64,000 bases of DNA, from the NCBI RefSeq assembly GCF_945859705.1, contig NC_079134.1, forward strand, positions 152,369,718 to 152,433,717, read 5' to 3'. Positions 9,601-21,075 of the stretch are shown here, in pieces. Position numbers and translations under genes: made by a program. Numbering within the stretch: the first letter of the stretch is position 1; every line of letters begins with the position of its first letter. The DNA is from Episyrphus balteatus. Taxonomy: Eukaryota > Arthropoda > Insecta > Diptera > Syrphidae. The notes under the pieces were generated by a model that was not told where the DNA came from, searched no databases, and was given only the letters and a program-made list of their open reading frames with translations.

Positions 9601-11593
9601 TAGGGTAAAAGCGGGTGAGATGGCATACCTTTTTTGTTTTTGTCATATTTTTCAAAGTAAACCACATTTCATATTTCTAACAATGCAAAAATGTTCTATA
9701 TTCAATATCCAACGTATCGTTTGTTTTACAGAATTTTATATTTTAAATTTATATTTTTAAATTAATATAGGAAAAAAGTTTAAAAAAAACCATCTCCCCC
9801 TATAGGGTGGGTGAGATGGCGCATGAGTTTGTTTTAGGTTTCTATTGCCAAATTCATTGCAAAAATGGTTGAACGATGTGAAGGAGTCAAGTACCAATGC
9901 ATGCAGTGGCGTATCCAGAAAAAAATTTGGAGGGGGCTAGAAAATTTTTCAAACATTTTTTAGAGGGGTACGAAAAATTTTTCTCTCTATTTTATTCACC
10001 TTTGATCGAGAGTGAAGCGCTGTGCTGCGATACTGAAAGTGGTATAGTAGCATTTAACTGCTCTCGACGTCGACAGCTTCGTACTGCTGTCTCCTGTTTT
10101 TAAAGTTCTTGTTCCGCAATTCGACCGAAAGTGAATTGAAATCACTTTTAGATTTCACGTGAAATAAAATATCATATTCTTCATTTGGATCAATTTCAAA
10201 AACTTCGAAATTGCTTCGAACTGTCATAGCTGAAGGATCATCCTTTTTAATTTTGTTTCTGAAGTTAAATTATTACTGCTGGATGCAATTTTATCGGCAA
10301 TTTTAATGAAAAAAAAAGAAGAATTCAAGAGAAAAAATAAGGAGACACAAATAAGTTATGATAATATTTTGTCTAAAAATTATAGATTCATTAAAAAAGG
10401 CACCAAATTTACAAACAGAAATAATGTGAATTGAATTCGATCAGAAAATCTAAATGAGTGAAAAATGCAGAAAGTGAAAGCCTAGAAACTAATTTTCCAT
10501 TAAATTATTTTAGATGTTTAATTCGAAATATATATTTTTTCGTAATATGTTGCTTTTATAATCCGAATTCGAAGTCCAAACTGGCATTTGCTGAAAGAAA
10601 CCATTAGTTACATATGTTGACCACTAAGATTTTGAGATATCAAATATTTCTATTTCCAATAGCTTTGAGAAGTATATAATTTTTGAAAAAAGTGTTTATC
10701 GAGATTGCATAAGAACTTTTGCAAAATTACACGGTGATGATATTCGACGTACGTATTATATTAAAAAGTGATCTGAAGAATTTCGAATTGGACTTAAATC
10801 CGAAAAAAACCACCCAACCCCCAGCTACAGCTAAGGCTCTTACTCAAACAAACACAAATAGCCGTTTCAGAACTTGGAGGGGGCTCGAGCATGTGAGCTG
10901 CCTCTAAATCTATAAGATTTACGAACAAGTTTCAGTGAAGCATATACATTACAATGAAATTATGTAAAAAATAACATGATCTGGAAGGCTTGGGGGGGGC
11001 TTGAGCCCCCTGAGCCCCCCCCTCAATACGCCACTGAATGCATGCCGTATAATAGATTGCAACTATTCGTCTTTTTTATAAAATTTGAACTTGGCTGAAT
11101 TACTTAAAAAAATATTTTGAGGGTGATATGGCACATGCTAAAACTATACTCAATTAAAAAATTCTAGTAGGGAATGCGCCATTAAACCCGCAAAAAACTG
11201 CGCCATCTCACCTTTTTGCGCATAACTTATATTCGTAAGCACCCATAAAAAGCAGATAAAACTAGAGCTCAGATTTCACACGCAATGCATAACTTATACT
11301 TTCTTGTATGTATTGGTGTATCAAGGGCATCTAAGATCCCAACGACTCACAAAATATCGGAACAAAAAAAAAGGGCGAAAAAAAAAATTCGAAAAAAATC
11401 ATCACATGATTTGCTTTGAATTTTTTTTTTTATTTTTTGTATCACAGGTAAAGAAACGATTACTGGCTACTTCGATTTAAAATATTTAAAGAAACCTAAA
11501 AATATTTTTCGTACATTTTTAGAGCAATAAATGTAAAAGATATTTAAAGTGCGCCATCTCACCCGCCGCGCCATATCACCCGCTTTTACCCTA
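9601..11593. mobile_element. TA-flanked TIR DNA element (GGGTAAAAGCGGGTGA termini)
   Basis: The left end TAGGGTAAAAGCGGGTGA at 9601 is matched in inverse by TCACCCGCTTTTACCCTA ending at 11593, so the element carries terminal inverted repeats beginning GGGTAAAAGCGGGTGA flanked by TA on both sides, as in Tc1/mariner/pogo-type insertions. The motif GTGAGATGGCGC or its complement recurs inside the element (about 9612, 9810, 11120, 11205, 11550). It carries no transposase and is non-autonomous. It is interrupted by a hAT element (9904-11036); without that and its duplicated target it would be about 850 bp. Confidence 0.85.
9904..11036. mobile_element. Non-autonomous hAT element, 8-bp target duplication
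   Basis: The ends are CAGTGGCGTATCCAG at 9904 and CAATACGCCACTG at 11036, giving an 11-bp perfect terminal inverted repeat CAGTGGCGTAT followed by G-rich/C-rich subterminal sequence. The flanking octamer AATGCATG occurs at 9896-9903 and again at 11037-11044, an exact 8-bp target duplication, which with the CAGTGGCG-type terminus is diagnostic for hAT. Length is 1133 bp. No transposase frame is present. It sits inside the older TA-flanked element. Confidence 0.93.
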
Positions 11594-13984
11594 TAGCTTC
11601 CTTCTACTTCCTTTAGCGCATTGGAGGCGGTATCCCCCTTTAACACTTTCTTTGACTTTCACTCTTTTTTTCTTCATAATAAAAACGGCTTTTCAGCTAA
11701 AATTCAATTAACCCGAGGGCATTCCATAGTGCATTTGAGGCTTTGGTCAAAAATACATAGAAACCTAAAAGGAAAATAAAACTTTCAAAAATGTTAATTG
11801 GCTTATACGTTAACCCAAAGCCTTGCCGCCACCGCACTTTACTGCAACTTTAGCTTCTTTATCTCTCTCACACTCCCATTTTGATGGTGAAATGTTGTAA
11901 GTTTTAGTTATTAACAGGGTAAGTGCGATGAGGCGGCGGCATATGACGTGCCGAAAGGCTTTCCTTGGCCTGCGTTTTTCGAGAGGGTTTCTGTGTGTCT
12001 TCCTCCTTTCGCACCAAAACGATAATCTTGATTCTAATAAATCCTGAAGTTTCTCGGTTCTTCAAGGGGAAATATAACCCTTTTCCTGAAAGAGGTATAT
12101 CGCTTCGCTATCTTGCGTCGTCGTTGGCAGTTATTCCGACCGCGCCCGTCTCTGCCATCACCGCCGGACGGACGAAGGGGATGGTTAAGGAAGTAAGATC
12201 CTGCCGGAGGAAATGAGTTTGTGAAAAATTATTTCGTGTTTATGTAATGGTAATGGTAATTACTGTTGACGGCCCGAGCTAATGCAATGTCCTTAAACAG
12301 AATTTTATAGAGAGTCCAGTTCCAAACAAACATTTGAAAATGGCGCGCGGTGGAGGGGACGTTTGACAAGGACGAGGAATATACAAGGAATTTCACCCTC
12401 ATATAAGAGTGAGACAAATGCCAGGATAAATTAACTACAGGAAATTTTTATTATCGCTAAAGGATAAGAACAATTTTCATTTAAATGGCAATGGGAGGTC
12501 ATAGCTATAAGACAGGCCGCCACAGTCCAGTGAGGCACGCGGGCCAAGGACTTGAGGACTTTTGTGCTTGATGCCAAATAAGTATTTCAGGGCCATATTG
12601 GGGTCGAAGTGAAAAGCATTCATCTAGAATACTGGAATGCCACCACAATTAAAGCATCCAAGACATTGAGTAGAAGTTGGGTGTGGCCCCCCATCAAGCT
12701 TGTTCTCATCAAAAAAGGGAGGTTTTGAATCAAACTGGAGCAGAACATCTCCTTGGAGAATTTACAGCAGTTCATTCAGTGGCCGATATTAATCAAATTT
12801 ATTCCCATTTTATTATAATTGCAGCGGTTTATTATTTAGCTGAATGAAAAAAAAAAAACCACAAGAAAAAGCTCAGCTACGAGCACGAGGAGGGTGATGC
12901 AGTCTTTTGAAAAAAAGCAAGCCCATTAAAAAATCTGCCACCGGGAACATAAATTGATATTAAAAAGTACGAAACGTCAAATGGGAATCCATTTTTCGTC
13001 AGCAAATTGCTCATTTCAAGGAAGAATTATGAAGGAATTTGTCATTTTTCTTTCTTCCTTCTTATTCTTTTATACGAATGCGAAGGTAAATAAAATATAT
13101 AAGAGTCCTTTTTCTTTTCCTGTGCTGTACCTTTGTGAAATAGAAAAAATAAGACGAAAAAAATAGAGACTTAACTTTGGTTTGATGTGCGTCTAGAAGT
13201 TGGAAGAATTTATTTATGTTGGGCATAGCAGAGGGATCTAGGCACAAGCTCTACGCACTAGACGCATAATAAAGTTGATGTGCTAAGGAAAAAGAAAAAA
13301 AAAAAGGACCTCTCCTAGGACTTATGGTATACGTACCAGCAGTAATATTATATGTATGTGCCTATTGCACAATGACAAGTGTTGGTTCATTTGAGGATAT
13401 AAATTGCGCTGTGAGTTGGTGATATATGAGTTCCACATTAACGACCAAAAAGAGAAGGATAATTTAAAATGTCCTTATACTATGCTGGAGGATAATAATA
13501 ATAATAATGTTGTGTAGGTATACTAAAATTCTCTGATGTGAAATTCGAAATAACATCTTATTCTAGAAAGGGAATTATTTTGACTGAGTTTATTTTTTTT
13601 TTATTTAGGGGGAATGTTAGTTGAATAATGGGCAAGGTTCAAATTAAGCAGGTAAATCAAGGAACAGTGTTTAAATTGAGAAATTTTACACTTAAATGAT
13701 TACATCTGCTAGAATATTATTAGGTACAAATATCTTGTTTTTTGAATTTAAAAATTTAAGCTGATGAGTCTGATATTTCTTATTAAAAAAAAATTTAAGT
13801 GTCAAAATAAGGCTTTCATTTAGTGTACTTACTTTCCCTGCCAAATTTAATAATTTTTTTTGCAAAGATGACTTTTACGATAAAAATATTTCCGTGAAAT
13901 GTTTTATTTTGAAATTAACAAAAAAATATTTTTAATCAGTTATTTATGGTCCCTGCCATTGAACCATTTTCTTGTTTTTTCACT
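11594..13984. other. Intergenic single-copy sequence
   Basis: Relatively complex sequence with no supported gene. A GC-richer patch at 11930-12210 and another at 12500-12720 stand out from the AT-rich background, but no open frame there shows a recognisable protein or splice-bounded exon. Contains a short AAT trinucleotide run at about 13490-13507. Confidence 0.5.
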
Positions 13985-15290
13985 TTCTCGCGAAAACGTG
14001 CATTTCCCCAGCCCGGGCCTATTGCAAAATTTAAAAAAAGTATGCAAAAGTTTTGTACAGTTTTTTACAACCAAATTCGAGTTTTGTACAAGCTTCTATA
14101 GAAAGTTATAGCTAAGTGAAAGTACCGAACTAGGGAAATGTTTCCCCGGACATTTTATTGAAATTGTATCAAAATTTAAAAAAAAATCTACAATTATCTA
14201 CTAGTTTTGTACAGTTTTGTCCAACCAAAGCCGAGTTGTGTACAATCTTATATAAAAAGTTATGGCTAATTTTAGTTTACGCTGGGTACATTTAGACAAG
14301 TGCCAATAATTTTTGAAAAAAAAATTAAGCAGCATGAGAGTGGTTTGAAAATTAAGGATAAATTTGTAGTATATGAAAAGGGAAAAATAAATTGCAGAAA
14401 AAAAAATTGTGGAAAGGGGGTGGGTGGGCGAGAAAGTATGGCGGGAGTCAAAAATCGTGTTTTTTTAAGATTTCTGTGGAAAGTAGACCTTCTATCGAAA
14501 AAAGTCATATACAAAAGTTGTAGATAACAATATGATCTACAACTTCTTTGCAAGTCATTTTTTTATACATATTACCTCAAAAATAGTGAGAAAATGCAAA
14601 AATACAACTTTTTGTTTTTTTTTTTTATTTTATGTATAAAAAAAATTGTTGGATTTTAACAAAACTTGGTGTAAACGTTCATTTTTATGTGGTTTCTTTT
14701 AATGATTCTTAGCAAAATATTAATTTTTAAATTTTTTACAAGTTTAATTTGAAAAAAATAGTCTATTTTTCAATCAAAAAGATTACCGAAAAAATATTTG
14801 CTTTTTGAAAAATTTGTGATGTCACATTTTAGATGATATATTTAGATTAAATTATATTTAAGAATATGTAGAAGAAATACATTTTAATTTTAGGAAGTAT
14901 TGAGAAAAATTGAAAAAAAAAAAACAAAAAAAAAAAAACATTTTTTAAGATCGATTTTTCCGGAAATGACAGTAGTATGGACTAGCCAGATCAAGTCATA
15001 GTATTTAAATTATACTTTTCTAATGGACTTTAACCTTCTGAATTTAAATCTAGTATCAGAATGACTCTTACGTTGGAAGTTTTTGAGGTATCGAATTTTG
15101 AACTTGCAAAAAAAAATATAAAGCAAAATATTTAAAAAACTAAATAAAAATAAAAAATATTAAAAATGAGCAATTTGGTTGTACAAAACAGTACAAAACT
15201 TGTACAAAACTTTTGCATACTTTTTTTTTTAATTGTATGTATAATTGCAATAGGTCCGGATTGGGGAAATGCACGTGCGATTTCAATTTA
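13985..15290. repeat. Inverted/tandem repeat complex with GTTTTGTACA motifs
   Basis: About 13987-14085 (CGTGCATTTCCCCAG, CCTATTGCAAAAT, TATGCAAAAGTTTTGTACAG) recurs inverted at about 15170-15285. A 65-bp block with TTTTGTACAG and GAGTT(T/G)TGTACAA is also tandemly repeated at 14051 and 14207 (period about 155). Between the inverted ends lies a relative (14284-15075) of the TA-flanked TIR element at 41150-42128, in opposite orientation, starting with a degenerate TAGACAAGTGCCAATAA terminus. This looks like one element inserted into another, both decayed. Confidence 0.6.
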
Positions 15291-17275
15291 ATTTTTCTGT
15301 AGGTACAAAAGCGTTCGAATAGCCGCAAAGAAATTTAAAATAAAAAAAAATGATTTTGGACTTTTTATATAATTTAATTTTATATAATTTTTTGATAATT
15401 GATTTTTTTTTTCAAAACGGGTCGATTAATTTCCTTTCCTTTTATGAATTAATAATTTCTTCAAAATGGTATAATTACCAATTTTTTTTTAATGTTTGAA
15501 AGGTATTATACCTACATTAAACGTTTTTTTTTTACAAAAATGTTTATTAAAAAAAAAACCTGTCGTTTACAAGAAAGTAAGGCTTCAAGAAAATAGTTCT
15601 ATGGAAACTACCCTTAATAGCGGTCCAAAAAGTATTTTTTTTTTTTTTTTGAGTAGGTACGTCCTTATTTCCACATTGTATTGCTAGTATTTTTTTTTAA
15701 TCAAAATTATTGGAGTCAATTTTGAGTAAAATCGGTCCACATGACAGACAAGTAGATACCGTTCATTTTGATTCTAAAAATAAAATTTTAATTTGACCTC
15801 TATCACGAATCCCCAAAAACCCTTAACTATTAAGTTTGAAGTATAGTTCCAATCAATGGTTTAGGCTGCATATCGAAATAGAGACCGACAGACTCACAGA
15901 CATAATTACAGGACCCACTTTTTATTGCATCATCGTATCGTAATGTCATGTCTGATTGTTATCTCGAGTTCAATTTTTTTCCGAGTCCTATCGCAAATTG
16001 AAATCAGCTCGATGATGGCCTTTTTTACGCCATAAAGCCAATTTTTTTTATATAAGGCCTAAAAGTTAACTGTAACATAATAAATACCTATCATATTTGT
16101 TGCTTATTTGGCAATCATGGAAGTGGGAAATTTAGAGGTCTCGAATTATAAAAAAAAAACTCAACTATGATAAGAGGTTCGTTCTCAAATGTTCAAAAAC
16201 AGGCACAAACCAAATTATTTTTCATTTTACAGCCAAACAGAAAAAAATGTACTAAAAATAGCACTAGACCAGAATTCCCCGAAATTGGGGGATGTCTTCA
16301 AAATGTCTCTAGATGTGATAAATAATAAACACCCTAGAGTAATTCTGGTATGTTCTTCTACTCATTCTATTTTTTTTTTAATTTATCAAGACATTATTTA
16401 ACTATCATCAAAATGGTGAATAAAACAATTCCCAGTATTTAAACAACCATACAATCAATTATTGAACAATTTACTCACAATAACTTACTTTGCATTCGTA
16501 AATGCCAAAAGTAGGTAGGTACCAAACCAATGCCTTCAATTTCTGACAAACTGACAGTTTCACAATGCGTAGATTCATAATGCCTATGACAGATTTCACC
16601 TATAAAACATTTTACATACTTTCGGCAGTATAAATAATTTGGTCTTTCAATTGGAGTACTTGGAGCACCGCAAAGCTTATAACAAATTTTCCAATCTATT
16701 CAATAGAATCGATCAAATTTATGTCATTTCAACAATCACTGGCATCCGTCATGGTAATACTTTATCTTATGTATGTCAATCGTTCCACTCGTTAAATGTG
16801 TCAAATCCATTGTCAAAAGTTTTTTCTTTCGTGGAAATTTTACAAAATCAAAGAGAAATTTTCATTCAACTTTCTCCCCAGATCCTACACCGAACGCCCG
16901 CCAGGCTTACTTTATACTTACAAACGAAATAATATACATATGCCCATGCCTGTCTGACAGCCATCCTGCGTGTGTATATGTAAATTGAATTTCCATTTGA
17001 AATTTCATCATAAAGTCGTTTATATTTCCCAAATAGGTGCCAATTCTATTGAAAAACAACATCGCAACGACAAGAAGGCGTGTGACTCTTTGATTTCTCT
17101 AGAATAACTCATTCCCCCTCACAATGTAAAAAGATGTTTATTTAAATTTCAATACAAATTCTTATGGTTTCTGTCAAACCAGAAACATCAAAAACATACA
17201 AACCTGTCATTTCATAGAATTAGACAAATAGATTGTTGCAATTAATTGAGTTTGATTGGATTTTTTTGTGATAAC
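15291..17275. other. Intergenic sequence without supported genes
   Basis: AT-rich to about 16400, then somewhat more complex from 16500 to 17275. No exon, RNA gene or clear transposon boundary was recognised. Several short open frames exist but none resembles a known protein. Confidence 0.45.
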
Positions 17276-17303
17276 GTTGGGCGCCAGAAAAATGGCGCCC
17301 AAC
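17276..17303. other. Perfect 11-bp stem-loop; tRNA-Lys PBS-like sequence
   Basis: GTTGGGCGCCA (17276-17286) and TGGCGCCCAAC (17293-17303) form a perfect 11-bp GC-rich stem around the loop GAAAAA. The right arm equals the first 11 bases complementary to the 3' end of an insect tRNA-Lys(CUU), as used for primer binding by some LTR retrotransposons. No LTR or retroelement ORF is visible nearby, so it could be a relic or simply a hairpin. Confidence 0.5.
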
Positions 17304-17448
17304 ACAAGGTCCACTTTAAAGAATCTAAAAAATAACAAACTCCCAAAACTCATAGAATATGGTAGTGGAGGGAGATTCCATTAACAAACCACCTTCCGTG
17401 ATGGAATGGAACTTGAAGGAGGGGGATTGCACATCAAACATTAATGGG

Positions 17449-17648
17449 NNNNNNNNNNNNNNNNNNNNNNNNNNNNNNNNNNNNNNNNNNNNNNNNNNNN
17501 NNNNNNNNNNNNNNNNNNNNNNNNNNNNNNNNNNNNNNNNNNNNNNNNNNNNNNNNNNNNNNNNNNNNNNNNNNNNNNNNNNNNNNNNNNNNNNNNNNNN
17601 NNNNNNNNNNNNNNNNNNNNNNNNNNNNNNNNNNNNNNNNNNNNNNNN
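17449..17648. other. Assembly gap (200 N)
   Basis: Exactly 200 undetermined bases. The round number suggests a scaffolding gap of unknown true length. Open frames running through it have no meaning. Confidence 1.
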
Positions 17649-18330
17649 GATTTCAGTTAGTCAAAAGAATGTGTGTGGGTTCGCAAGAGAAGCTGATGTT
17701 GGCGCTGAGTCGTCAGTTAGGAGTAGTTACAAACAACCAGTTTTTTTTTTTCTTATTTTTGTATGGTTATGAGTTTGTATTGTTAAAAAAAGCAAGGGTG
17801 AATATTACTATTGACTTCATTGCGCACCCTTCTCTCTGGAACTAATGGATAATGTTTTCTTGATGACTTGACAGTTTTTGAAAATTTTTGATTTTTATCT
17901 TTGGTGTTGAATTCTTGAAATGTGGGAAAAATTCAAGGGTTTTATAGAAGAAGTTTATGTAAATCTGACATCAGCAATAGAAATATGTTTAACATTGATA
18001 ATGAAAGTAGCGGAAAATTTTAGTACCTACTCATATTATGAAGTAATAAGTACCTAAGTGTATATAAATGATATTTGTCTCGATTTTTAAATAAGACCTT
18101 TAGAAAGTGAAATTATTCTGTTGGTGTCACTGACTTCTCGAAAAGTCTTAGTAGATAAAGAGCGTATTATACTCGCAAAGCTCTTGTATAGTTCTTACAT
18201 GGAAATCACATTTATAAGGTTAAAGTGCTTGCTAATTGATTGTTTTACATTTAGATTTCTAATTTTGATACGTAAATGCATAAAAGGACTGTTAACTTTG
18301 AACTAAAATTTTTGAAACCATAACTTGTTT
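17649..18330. other. Intergenic sequence right of the gap
   Basis: Nothing supportable was recognised; AT-rich, with no repeat shared with the rest of the window. Confidence 0.4.
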
Positions 18331-20004
18331 CGAGATTTTGATCGCCTTCTATTTATTCGTAAAACTTGATAAGACTTTTCTTTTGATCTCCTACGTCATG
18401 GATTTGGAGGAAATTTTTAAGAAATGCGTTTTTTCGGCAAGGGGTTGGATTTTTTTCGAAATTCGAAAAAAATATTTTTCAATTTTATTAATAAATAAAG
18501 ATTCAAAGATTAAATGCATGTTTTTCGGCAAGAGGTTTACATTGATTTTTTTCGAAGTTCTAAAAACAATAGGTATTTTTATTTTATTACCCAGTGAAAA
18601 GAGTTTAAAGGAATCTTTGCAAGGAAATCCTCCTTTAAATAAAACTATACTTTTCTAAAGGATTTTTGTATGTTGATTCCGAATCCGAAGTCAGAATTGA
18701 TCTAGCACGTCACGTTTTTTAGATATTTTCGTTAGAAAATCTCAAAAACCCATTTTTTTGCTGTTTTCGAAGAAATACTTTGGCATAATGTAATATTTTT
18801 CAATTAAAATTGTTACGGTTTATAAAAGAACTTATTTTTTTCTTTCAAATTCAGTTTCAATCTTCTCAATATCTCTTTTCTTCTCCAAGATATCTTAATT
18901 TAAGTAAGTTTAGTAGGTTTGGCATATCTTATCATAAAAAAAACTGATCTCTAAAAATTAAATATCTCTTCCTCCCTAGAACAAAAATATACTTTTCTAA
19001 CAGACTTTAGTGTGCTGATTTTGAATCCGGACTCAAAAAATTTAGGTCAGCTCTGGTTTGTGAGATAAAGTAGTTTTTTTGAGATATTATAAAAAAAACT
19101 TGATTTTGTGATACTTTAATGCGAATATCTTAAAATCCTGACGTGATAGAATTTTTTGACTTCGGATTCTAACTCAGCACATCAAAAACTATCAGAAAAA
19201 TATACTTTGGTTTCTAGGAGAAACAAATCTGAAGCTTTACAAGGCAGTTTATCGAATGGTTTATTACAAATAAGATATTTCTAAATAGATAAATAGTAGG
19301 TATATAAAATTAAAAAACACGTAAAAATTTTGTTTAATGTATTTTATTATGGTTTTCTTTACATATTTGACTTTTTAAATATAATGGGCGTTGAACGTTG
19401 ATATTTTACATTTTCTATAATTAAGGTGTTTTTGTTCATGTTGGATTTACTAAAAAGTAAAGGATTTCGATATTTCTGCTTTTTTTATAAATCAGTATTT
19501 TAAAATATGAGTAATGACATTAATGTAAAAGGACATATTTTATTGTCAATCGATAGGCCATATTACGAGAGATAAGTCCTCCAAATTTGAGCTCAATGCT
19601 ACAAATAGTTTTAATTTTGCACGAGTTCAAATAAATCTTAAAGGTTGATTTTTTAGAAACTACCCACGTTTTTCAAAAATCATTTTTACAAAAATGGTAC
19701 CTGATAGAATTTTTCTGAAACCTGATTTAGAATGAAGAAAGTCTAATCTTTCATAATATCAAAAAATTATTTGAAGGAGAAAAAAGAAGTTAAATTTTGC
19801 AGACCAGTGTATTATAGGTAGCATAGGCATTAAAAAATTTTTTTTTTGGAAAGTGGTTAAGCTTCGATTCTTTTCGAGATTTTGATTTATATTAAAAAAC
19901 AAACATTGTTTTAAATGAATTTGCAGGAAATTTTTTTAAATGCATTGTTTTCGACAAAGGGTTTAAAGAAAACTCAAAAAAAAACTGCTTGTTTTAAGTA
20001 TCTA
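18331..20004. repeat. Mosaic dispersed repeat (families B and E)
   Basis: From about 18330, units containing GTCATGGATTTGGAGGAAAT and TTTTTCGGCAAGGGGTT are shared with 38950-39060, 39940-40260 and 44220-44660 (family B). The part 19000-19860 is matched in inverse orientation by 62150-62985 (family E), sharing TATACTTTTCTAACAGACTT, GAATTTTTTGACTTCGGATT and GCTTTACAAGGCAGTTTATC-like segments. No coding capacity or complete terminus was seen. These look like old, nested non-autonomous elements. Confidence 0.65.
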
Positions 20005-20223
20005 CACTGAGGGAAAAAATAAATTGAAGTTGAAACGTCTTTGTTTCAAAGATGAACTACTTTGATTTATGTGATTTTAAGATACAAAACCATCAAAAAT
20101 TAACCTTTTTTCCATGTTGATTTTAATATGTTCATCTTCAACGCAAAATCATTCCGAATAATAGTTTAATCAATGTGATTTTCATTGATTTTACGTTGTT
20201 TTATGGTGGCTTTTCCCTCAGTG
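20005..20223. mobile_element. 219-bp TA-flanked MITE (CACTGAGGGAAAA termini)
   Basis: CACTGAGGGAAAA at 20005 and TTTTCCCTCAGTG ending at 20223 form a 13-bp perfect terminal inverted repeat, flanked by TA at 20003-20004 and 20224-20225. Size and TA target fit a Tc1/mariner-derived MITE. It interrupts the surrounding mosaic repeat and is therefore younger than it. Confidence 0.88.
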
Positions 20224-20284
20224 TAGTGTCTTAACTACTACTTGTTTGTTTATTCATGACCTCAAATATACCTAGCTTATTTAC

Positions 20285-21075
20285 AAACAAAAATCATGTG
20301 TGCAATTCACACGTGGTTGAAGTGAAACCTTAAAAATCATTTAAAAAAATCGAAAAAATATAACTTTTTTTTATTCCATCACTTTTTTTTATATGACAAC
20401 CTATAATAAATTTTATACCATCTATACAACATCTACAAAAAGAGCTAGAATTTTTTTTAACCCAATTAGTTTTCATAAAAAAAGCAAAACAATCAATCTC
20501 TTTTCTGTTCTAACGCCATTAAATCCATTTTTTAAAAGACAATTTATAATAAATTGTATATCATTATTATTTCACCTTTTATATGACGCTTCAATCATAT
20601 TTCTCCCATGCCTACAAAAAAAGTAAGAATTTTTTAAAGCCAACCATGTCGAAATTTCAAACTGAGATTACGGTACTTCCTACACTGCTGGCTGGTCATC
20701 GGCAACAAATCTTCACAGGTGTTTTGAGGTATTTTTCAAGTTTTTTTCAATTAAAGATTATATAACTTGTAGAACACGTACCGTTATGTGTGATATATCA
20801 AATGAAAGATAATATTATCAGCATGCGTATTAAAGTTAAATAAATTTGTTATGTGCTCTAGATCAAAAGATATAGCGTGTTTAGAAAAAATTTTGCACAA
20901 TCATAGTTTATTTAATTACCTATCTACTGTATAAATTTCATTCATCTATCTGTTAAAACAAAAAAGTTATGATCAGTTGACTTTTCGTGTCGCTTTTTCG
21001 TTTCATCTTGTTTTAAATCACTACGATACTAAAGAAGTTTTCACTTCAGAAATACAATAATTACACGGTGTTACA
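20285..21075. repeat. Dispersed repeat family D, copy 1 (inverse orientation)
   Basis: Contains GTGTGCAATTCACACGTGGT, GAAATTTCAAACTGAGATTACGG, and GATCAAAAGATATAGCG-type segments that recur, inverted, at 39100-39945, 31680-32400 and 57660-57980. The right end (AATCACTACGATACTAAAG, about 21018) matches the left end of the 39.1-kb copy. No open frame is conserved among copies, so it is a non-autonomous element of roughly 0.7-0.8 kb. Confidence 0.7.

Noticed and set aside
17359..17845. Two open frames crossing 17449-17648
   Set aside because: They run through 200 undetermined bases.
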